Shown: positions 59,177 through 64,000 of the stretch, piece by piece
Position numbering within the stretch: the stretch's first letter is position 1
Layout: every line of letters begins with the position of its first letter
NCBI GenBank assembly: GCA_963516005.1
Contig: CAUPYP010000001.1
Span: 62,001 to 126,000, forward strand
Source of the DNA: CAMUQR01 sp963516005
Lineage (GTDB): Bacteria; Patescibacteriota; Saccharimonadia; Saccharimonadales; Saccharimonadaceae
Direction of reading: 5' to 3'
Length of the DNA: 64,000 bases
Notes under the pieces: model-generated
What the model was told of the DNA's origin: nothing
The model's database searches: none
The model's input: only the letters and a program-made list of their open reading frames with translations
Translations under genes and position numbers: made by a program

Positions 59177-59962
59177 TTATGACAAAATGGCGCAAGCAGT
59201 GGCTTCGAGTGGTTTTTGTGGATTCCAGGTTTGCCAACAAACAATTTTAGCCTGAATAATCCCCTGCCAAATCTCGCTGACGCGTTCGAATTGACTGCTA
59301 ATCACCTGCCCGTCGCGTGCGATAAACACTTGATTTTGATGAAAAATCACTAAAGTCGGCTGATAAGTAATGGTGAACTTATGCAGTGCCTCAACTAGCC
59401 GTAAAGTCGTCATGGAGTGAAGCAACATCACCGGATAATAAACACTACGAAATAGCTTCTGAGCTTGCGCAAAAGACATAATGAGTGTGAAATTTGGTTG
59501 GTTGACGACGTGATGAAAAGCGCCACTGATTAACTCAATGGCGTCGCGAGCCACGATGACTGGCTTAGTCTGGTCACTGATTTTTAGAGCAAGATTTTCG
59601 TATAATAAGTTGGTTTCGCTGTTTTTGCCGGCGTCACCGATGAGCAATAAGCTGTCAGTTGAGTTTTGCAAAGTTAATAAATCACTCAGAGCTTGGCTAG
59701 CTAGACCGCCTGATGGGTTTGTTGTAGAAAATACTACATTTGGAATGGTTTTGAGGAGTGGTTTTAAATCAGCTGGTAACACTAGCGATGTCTCAGGGCC
59801 GAGCTCGGTGATGGCTTGATGAGCTTTGGCGACAGCTAAGAAAACGCCTTTACTGCCACCAACTAGCCCAACTCGCCCTGCTAAGGATTTTTGTTCGGGT
59901 TTAGACCAGAGCAGGTTTTCGAACAATGGTTTTTTAGGATCTTGAGTGCGCCAATATTCCAT
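59177..59962 (-). CDS. possible NAD(P)H-hydrate dehydratase-like protein
   Basis: 261 residues. The glycine-rich start LVGGSKGVFLAVAKAHQA, the block SLVLPADL and LLLIGDAGKNSETN recall the ADP-dependent (YjeF C-terminal) hydrate dehydratases of the ribokinase fold, but the usual GTGD-type active-site stretch is not clear. It may be a divergent or inactive member. The ATG follows the exonuclease III stop with no gap. Confidence 0.45.
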   Translation of the reverse strand: MEYWRTQDPKKPLFENLLWSKPEQKSLAGRVGLVGGSKGVFLAVAKAHQAITELGPETSLVLPADLKPLLKTIPNVVFSTTNPSGGLASQALSDLLTLQNSTDSLLLIGDAGKNSETNLLYENLALKISDQTKPVIVARDAIELISGAFHHVVNQPNFTLIMSFAQAQKLFRSVYYPVMLLHSMTTLRLVEALHKFTITYQPTLVIFHQNQVFIARDGQVISSQFERVSEIWQGIIQAKIVCWQTWNPQKPLEATACAILS

Positions 59963-60772
59963 TTACACCTCGATTTCAATGCTAATTGGACAATGATCAG
60001 AACCCATTTGTTCAGCGTGAATCTCGGCCGAGAGTAGTTTTGGTAATAATTGCTTTGATAATAAGAAATAATCGATTCTCCAACCGATATTACGCTGGCG
60101 CGCCTTGGCGAAGTGACTCCACCAAGTATATTGCTCGGGTTGTTGATTAAATTGACGCAAGGTATCAATTAGTCCAGCATCGAGAAAATTGCTAAATCCC
60201 TGACGCTCTTCGTCGGTAAAGCCATGCTTGCCACGGTTAGCTTTGGGGTTGGCGAGATCAATTTCCTGGTGGGCAACATTTAAATCGCCACAAAAAATTA
60301 CAGGCTTGCGCTGTTCTAAACGCATCATATACTCCAAAAAAGCTGGATCCCACTTCTGATGGCGCAGTCCGAGGCGTGATAAATCGCCTTTGGTGTTTGG
60401 CGTATAGACCGTCACAAAATAAAACTGCTCAAACTCGGCAGCCAGCACGCGCCCTTCGCTGTTGGCATCACCGTATTGGTCGTCGGTCAGATGATATTTA
60501 TCGGCGATATCAGCCGGGATGTCTTGTGTGATACTTAGCGGAGCGATTTTAGAATAAATTGCCGTCCCGGAATAACCTTTGCGCTGGGCAGAGTTAAAAA
60601 CTTGATAATAATCGCTAAACAATGTCGTATCAATCTGATCTTGGCTGGCTTTGATTTCCTGAAAACCAACAATATCTGGCTGAAAATTCGCAAAAAATGC
60701 CTGCAATTCACCCTTGTTGGTGACGGCGCGCAGGCCATTAACGTTCCAGGAAAAAAGTCGTAATTTGGTCAT
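59963..60772 (-). CDS. xth: exodeoxyribonuclease III (AP endonuclease)
   Basis: 269 residues. SWNVNGLRAV, FQEIKAS (metal Glu), VYTPN, GDLNVAH, RIDYFL and GSDHCPI, in order, are those of the ExoIII/APE1 family. It cuts at abasic sites in base-excision repair. Followed without a gap by the hydrate-dehydratase-like gene. Confidence 0.95.
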   Translation of the reverse strand: MTKLRLFSWNVNGLRAVTNKGELQAFFANFQPDIVGFQEIKASQDQIDTTLFSDYYQVFNSAQRKGYSGTAIYSKIAPLSITQDIPADIADKYHLTDDQYGDANSEGRVLAAEFEQFYFVTVYTPNTKGDLSRLGLRHQKWDPAFLEYMMRLEQRKPVIFCGDLNVAHQEIDLANPKANRGKHGFTDEERQGFSNFLDAGLIDTLRQFNQQPEQYTWWSHFAKARQRNIGWRIDYFLLSKQLLPKLLSAEIHAEQMGSDHCPISIEIEV

Positions 60773-60817
60773 AATTTCAATAATTTCTAGTAATTTTAAT
60801 GATTGTTATGGTGCGAA

Positions 60818-61276
60818 TTAGCGCGCAATGCGTCGAGCTTCGCGCTTCATCTCGCGTTCTTTGATAGTTTGGCGTTTATCGTGAAGTTTTTTACCAACGC
60901 CGAGAGCAATTTCTAACTTGATGTGGCGTCCGGCGGTTAGCATCCGAGTTGGAATAATACTCATGCCAGCTTGTTTCTGCTCGGCCAGATGCTTGATTTG
61001 CTTCTTAGTGGCGAGCAGTTTACGCGGGTCGGTGGCGACGGTCGGCTCGCGTTCACGCGGATTTTTAACCGTAAAAGACGCATTATTGAGCCATAATTCA
61101 CCTTGGCGAATCGTCACAAAAGCGCCTTTCAAGCTAAGTCGACTGTCGCGGGCGGCACGCACTTCGGGACCGCTCAGCACCAAACCAACCACTAATTTAT
61201 CACCGAGCTGGTAATCAAAACTAGCACGGCGATTGACGATTTGAGTAGATTTGGTGCTGGATTTCGGTCGAGTCAT
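60818..61276 (-). CDS. smpB: SsrA-binding protein SmpB
   Basis: 152 residues. An OB-like barrel with VGLVLSGPEVRAAR, GELWLNNA and KLEIALGVGKKLHDKR, plus a basic tail that enters the mRNA channel. The ATG at 61276 is chosen over a TTG at 61288. SmpB needs tmRNA; I found no convincing ssrA gene in the window. Confidence 0.93.
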   Translation of the reverse strand: MTRPKSSTKSTQIVNRRASFDYQLGDKLVVGLVLSGPEVRAARDSRLSLKGAFVTIRQGELWLNNASFTVKNPREREPTVATDPRKLLATKKQIKHLAEQKQAGMSIIPTRMLTAGRHIKLEIALGVGKKLHDKRQTIKEREMKREARRIAR

Positions 61277-61291
61277 TTTTACAATCAAATT

Positions 61292-61561
61292 TTATAAATC
61301 GGTAATTTCAACGCCGTTATCTTTTAAAACAGTCGCAAATTGGTTGCGGTTAAAACCTTCGATTTTTACATCCTTAATAAAAGTCACTGGCACGACTTGG
61401 ATATTGCCACCGATTTTAGCCATCAACTCAGCTTGAGCTTCATCATCGGTGTCGATGTATTTGTCGGTATATTCGACTTTGTTGTCGTCGAGCCAAGCCT
61501 TGAGTGCATTGCAGTAGCCACAGGTGTGTGTTGAATAAATTACGATATCATCTTTAGTCAT
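61292..61561 (-). CDS. glutaredoxin-like protein
   Basis: 89 residues, thioredoxin fold. The active site is THTCGYCNALK (CGYC), the cis-Pro is in VVPVTFI, and GFN at the end fits the glutathione/NrdH-type groove. It may reduce ribonucleotide reductase or other disulfides. AAGGGG ribosome site; smpB follows after 15 bases. Confidence 0.88.
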   Translation of the reverse strand: MTKDDIVIYSTHTCGYCNALKAWLDDNKVEYTDKYIDTDDEAQAELMAKIGGNIQVVPVTFIKDVKIEGFNRNQFATVLKDNGVEITDL

Positions 61562-61660
61562 AAATCCCCTTTTGAATCTAAAATTAAAACTTTTATAGTA
61601 AGTCTATTTTATCATAAAAAACCAGTGTAAAAAAGTTTGAAAAACGCGTGATGCTTATGG

Positions 61661-61666
61661 TATAGT
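61661..61666 (+). promoter_or_regulatory. leaderless promoter of the RCC1-repeat gene
   Basis: TTGAAA (61637-61642), 18-base spacer, TTATGG plus TATAGT (61661-61666), ending 6 bases before the ATG at 61673. Confidence 0.7.
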
Positions 61667-61672
61667 TTTAAC

Positions 61673-63892
61673 ATGCAGGGTAAAAAAAGTTTTTCTTGGT
61701 TTAAATTTAAAAAACGCCCAACTAGCGAGCGTCAAGTGACAAAAAAGATACAAGCTGGTTTCGTGTTGCCGATGATTGTGGTAACTGGACTGGTGCTAAT
61801 GATTATTATGGCGTTTACGCTACAAACGCTATCGGTCAGTCGTGAGAACTTGACGAATCAGCGAGCTCAGTTGCTGGCTCGACAAGCGGCCGAGAGTGGA
61901 CTGGAACGAGCTCAACAGTGCATGCGAGAAGATAAGGAAAATATCGGTTGGGACGGCACGAAGCCAATTAAACCTAATACCAACTGTAAGGGTGATGTCA
62001 AACCAGGCTTATCGCAGTATGTCACAGAAAACGAAAATTACCGAGCGTCTTTTGAGGCGCGACCAATTGATATCCAGGATGATTTTCGCAATATGTCCTC
62101 TGTTGGTAAGCTCGAAGTATTAAAACACACATCTTTTGGCAAGAAAGTGATTAAAACCTACAAGTATACTTTAGCAGCTCATATTAAGACTGACTTAACT
62201 TTTGAAGATGTGGTGTTTGGTTCGTTATATACCTCGAATGGTTTTAATGATCTGTACTCACGTTCAGGACAATCTGCTGGATTCTCGCGTTCGGTGTATT
62301 TTTTTACTAAGACGCATTCCGGAAGAATTGCCAGTGTTGGTTACAATATGGATGGAATATTGACTGGTTATCCAAGTCACAATATTATCCCATGGCATCA
62401 ACGATTTCACAGTGATCCAAAATGGCAATACGAAATTCCCTATCATTTAGTTAACCCGAAAAAATCTGATGGTTCAACGGTACCGATTAAAAAAATTATT
62501 ACCGATTTTCAAGGAAATGGTTGGGTAGCTTTTTTTCTCGGATATGATGGTCGAACAATCTACGGTACAGGTTCAAACATAAACTGTGACCTTGGTATTG
62601 GGGAATGCAGGGGCGATAATATTACTGCACGCCCTATTTGGGAAAGCGGTGAAGCAAAAATGGATCTGTCAAATATTCCAACTGACGAAAAAATTGTTGA
62701 TATCAAATACAACTCATCAACATATGTATTAACTGATAAAGGCAGGATTTATTTTACAGGTTTGCGCTCATTAGCTCCTGGTGTTGGGGATTCGATTGCT
62801 GATTCGAAAGTATCTAAGCCACGACTGATCACTGGTGGCGGTATTGAGAATAAAAAAGTCAAACAAATTTATACGGATAGTTATTATGCTTATAACGCAG
62901 GTAAGCTTGCTGTGGCTGTTACTGATCAAGGTGAACTTTACGCTTGGGGACAAGGGAACACTGCGCAAGAACTGGGTTTAAATCACGCTCCTAAACTAAT
63001 ATGGGATTCTAGTCGCTCTGGGTGGTATTGTGACCGTTGGGTGGCAGACAATGCTTGCAGTGGTAGTCGTAGTTTTGTGCACTCAGGTAAAATAGTTGAT
63101 GCCGTGACAGACGGGGGAACGATTTGGGCGCTGGACGATAAAGGCGTGGTTTGGGCGATTGGTCGTAATTATTACGGGCAGGTCGGTGCGAATCAAGATT
63201 CAGGTATTGTGAAAATTATGAAACCATTAAATTTTGGTGGTAAAAAAATTACAAAAATAACAGCTGACGCCTATAGTGCACTGTTTTTAACTACTGATGG
63301 TCAAGTTTATGGGGTCGGTTTAAATAATAAATCACAATTAGGATTTCCGAAAAACACAGATGCGTGCTTTGTTGGTGGTGATAGCATTCCTTGTTCGAAA
63401 AAACCAGGACGGTATCAATTACCAACTGGCAAGATAGCAAAGGATATTTTTATTGTTTCGCCTGGTATTTACAAAGTTGCACCTAGCGATACGCCATCAC
63501 AAGAAGCAGAGAACTATCGCAATAGCTTTGTGGTGACAACTGATGGTGAAGTCTATGGCGCAGGGTCTAACAAACACGGTCAGCTAGGCGTTGGTAAGGG
63601 GTGCGCTGGAGATGCTGACTACACTGCTATTTCTGCGGAATATAACACACCTCAAAAAATGATTTTAGATTATAAAAATAATGATTCTGGAATATCGAGC
63701 AATGATGATAAAGTCGTGCGTGCTAAGTATGTTCGTTCGGGTATCGGCACAACAATCGTGATTACTGATTTGAATTATGTCTTCACAGTTGGTAATAATA
63801 GTAATGGTCAGCTTGGATCTGGTGACACAAGAGAATGCCACATACCGAAACGCCATCGCTATACTAACGTATTCCAGGCGTGGTACTACTAG
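61673..63892 (+). CDS. PilX-like N-terminus fused to an RCC1-type propeller
   Basis: 739 residues. A basic start is followed by GFVLPMIVVTGLVLMIIMAF and an amphipathic helix (LARQAAESGLERAQQC), the N-terminal layout of pilus-associated PilX proteins. From about residue 270 come RCC1-type blades: WGQGNTAQELG, WAIGRNYYGQVG, YGVGLNNKSQLG, YGAGSNKHGQLG, FTVGNNSNGQLG. RCC1 propellers bind proteins or ligands. Probably a surface or pilus-tip protein for contact with a host cell (inference). No other pilus gene is seen here. Confidence 0.8.
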   Translation: MQGKKSFSWFKFKKRPTSERQVTKKIQAGFVLPMIVVTGLVLMIIMAFTLQTLSVSRENLTNQRAQLLARQAAESGLERAQQCMREDKENIGWDGTKPIKPNTNCKGDVKPGLSQYVTENENYRASFEARPIDIQDDFRNMSSVGKLEVLKHTSFGKKVIKTYKYTLAAHIKTDLTFEDVVFGSLYTSNGFNDLYSRSGQSAGFSRSVYFFTKTHSGRIASVGYNMDGILTGYPSHNIIPWHQRFHSDPKWQYEIPYHLVNPKKSDGSTVPIKKIITDFQGNGWVAFFLGYDGRTIYGTGSNINCDLGIGECRGDNITARPIWESGEAKMDLSNIPTDEKIVDIKYNSSTYVLTDKGRIYFTGLRSLAPGVGDSIADSKVSKPRLITGGGIENKKVKQIYTDSYYAYNAGKLAVAVTDQGELYAWGQGNTAQELGLNHAPKLIWDSSRSGWYCDRWVADNACSGSRSFVHSGKIVDAVTDGGTIWALDDKGVVWAIGRNYYGQVGANQDSGIVKIMKPLNFGGKKITKITADAYSALFLTTDGQVYGVGLNNKSQLGFPKNTDACFVGGDSIPCSKKPGRYQLPTGKIAKDIFIVSPGIYKVAPSDTPSQEAENYRNSFVVTTDGEVYGAGSNKHGQLGVGKGCAGDADYTAISAEYNTPQKMILDYKNNDSGISSNDDKVVRAKYVRSGIGTTIVITDLNYVFTVGNNSNGQLGSGDTRECHIPKRHRYTNVFQAWYY

Positions 63893-64000
63893 TTATCTGC
63901 TGTTTTTGTGCGTCAAATGATAACGCTGGCAATGTGGACAATAATAAATCGCTAATTGGACGTCGGGGTTATATTGCTGAGCGCGAGCAATGGCCTGCTG
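63893..64000 (-). CDS. C-terminal end of a Cys/His-motif protein, cut by the window
   Basis: Reading in from the right edge on the minus strand gives 35 residues ending at TAA (63893-63895), including YYCPHCQRYHLT, a CxxC with a following His that looks like a small zinc knuckle. It converges with the RCC1 gene with no gap. Too little is visible to name it. Confidence 0.55.
   Translation of the reverse strand, partial: QQAIARAQQYNPDVQLAIYYCPHCQRYHLTHKNSR

Noticed and set aside
1..64000. Alternative genetic code (TGA read as glycine, as in some CPR groups).
   Set aside because: TGA ends several genes at the expected places, for example 15960-15962 and 27963-27965, and conserved proteins contain no internal TGA.

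Overview
The window looks like a chromosomal segment of a Candidate Phyla Radiation bacterium, most likely Candidatus Saccharibacteria (TM7). This is inferred from gene content and protein style, not from a marker-gene search. Supporting points are very compact packing with start/stop overlaps, a type IV-secretion-type ATPase of the kind common in CPR genomes, a pilin-like surface protein, the YerB-like (DUF3048) and DUF4367-like membrane proteins, a sigma-region-4/HARE-HTH fusion, and a division-and-wall cluster without any Mur ligase gene. TGA is used as a stop (for example in the ATGA overlaps at 15959-15962 and 27962-27965), so the code is the standard bacterial one.

Layout. 1-5106: end of a propeller-like protein, then ftsE, ftsX, a secreted coiled-coil CHAP hydrolase and a C-terminal processing protease, which together read as a cell-separation module. 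5151-8428: a tight operon of RNase HI, a CYTH-fold protein, a DUF4868 (KwaB-like) protein and a PIF1-family helicase. 8462-20524: housekeeping genes (yvcK, HAD phosphatase, rpmA, RNA and other methyltransferases, xseA/xseB, a soluble two-component pair, recO, glycyl-tRNA synthetase, a SpoU methyltransferase). 20637-21200: an unusual protein built from 17-residue repeats with a C-terminal membrane anchor. 21484-30176: reduced dcw cluster mraZ-rsmH-ftsL-ftsI-mraY-ftsW-murG-ftsQ. 30177-31359: a 1.2 kb stretch without protein genes that holds one clear small-RNA gene. 31360-37875 (minus strand): TraG-like ATPase, sigma4/HARE regulator, topA. 38016-46800: possible metalloprotein, dprA, a strong candidate structured RNA, pth, small membrane peptides (one frameshifted), YwaF-like protein, der, rsuA-type pseudouridine synthase, response regulator, histidine kinase, cupin. 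46894-49865: second small-RNA candidate, tRNA-Glu, DUF3048 protein, gltX. 49952-56841: membrane and surface proteins, MscS channel, ABC-2 exporter, sortase. 56937-59010: tRNA-Leu followed by two genes whose base and codon use differ from the rest (unknown protein, MATE exporter). 59177-64000: possible NAD(P)H-hydrate dehydratase-like protein, exonuclease III, smpB, glutaredoxin, and a pilin-like/RCC1-repeat fusion protein.

Regulation. The most striking global signal is promoter placement. About fifteen first genes of transcription units have a good -10 box ending 6-7 bases before the start codon (9 in one case), so their mRNAs should be leaderless. Genes inside operons and several single genes have classic GGAGG-type ribosome-binding sites. 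Many promoters carry an extended -10 (TATGn before TATAAT). Three intergenic RNA candidates have strong promoters and terminators; two of them expose CCUCC-rich unpaired segments and the third a CCCCUUCCCC segment that could pair with Shine-Dalgarno sequences. I see no CRISPR array, no rRNA, no transposase and no integrase.
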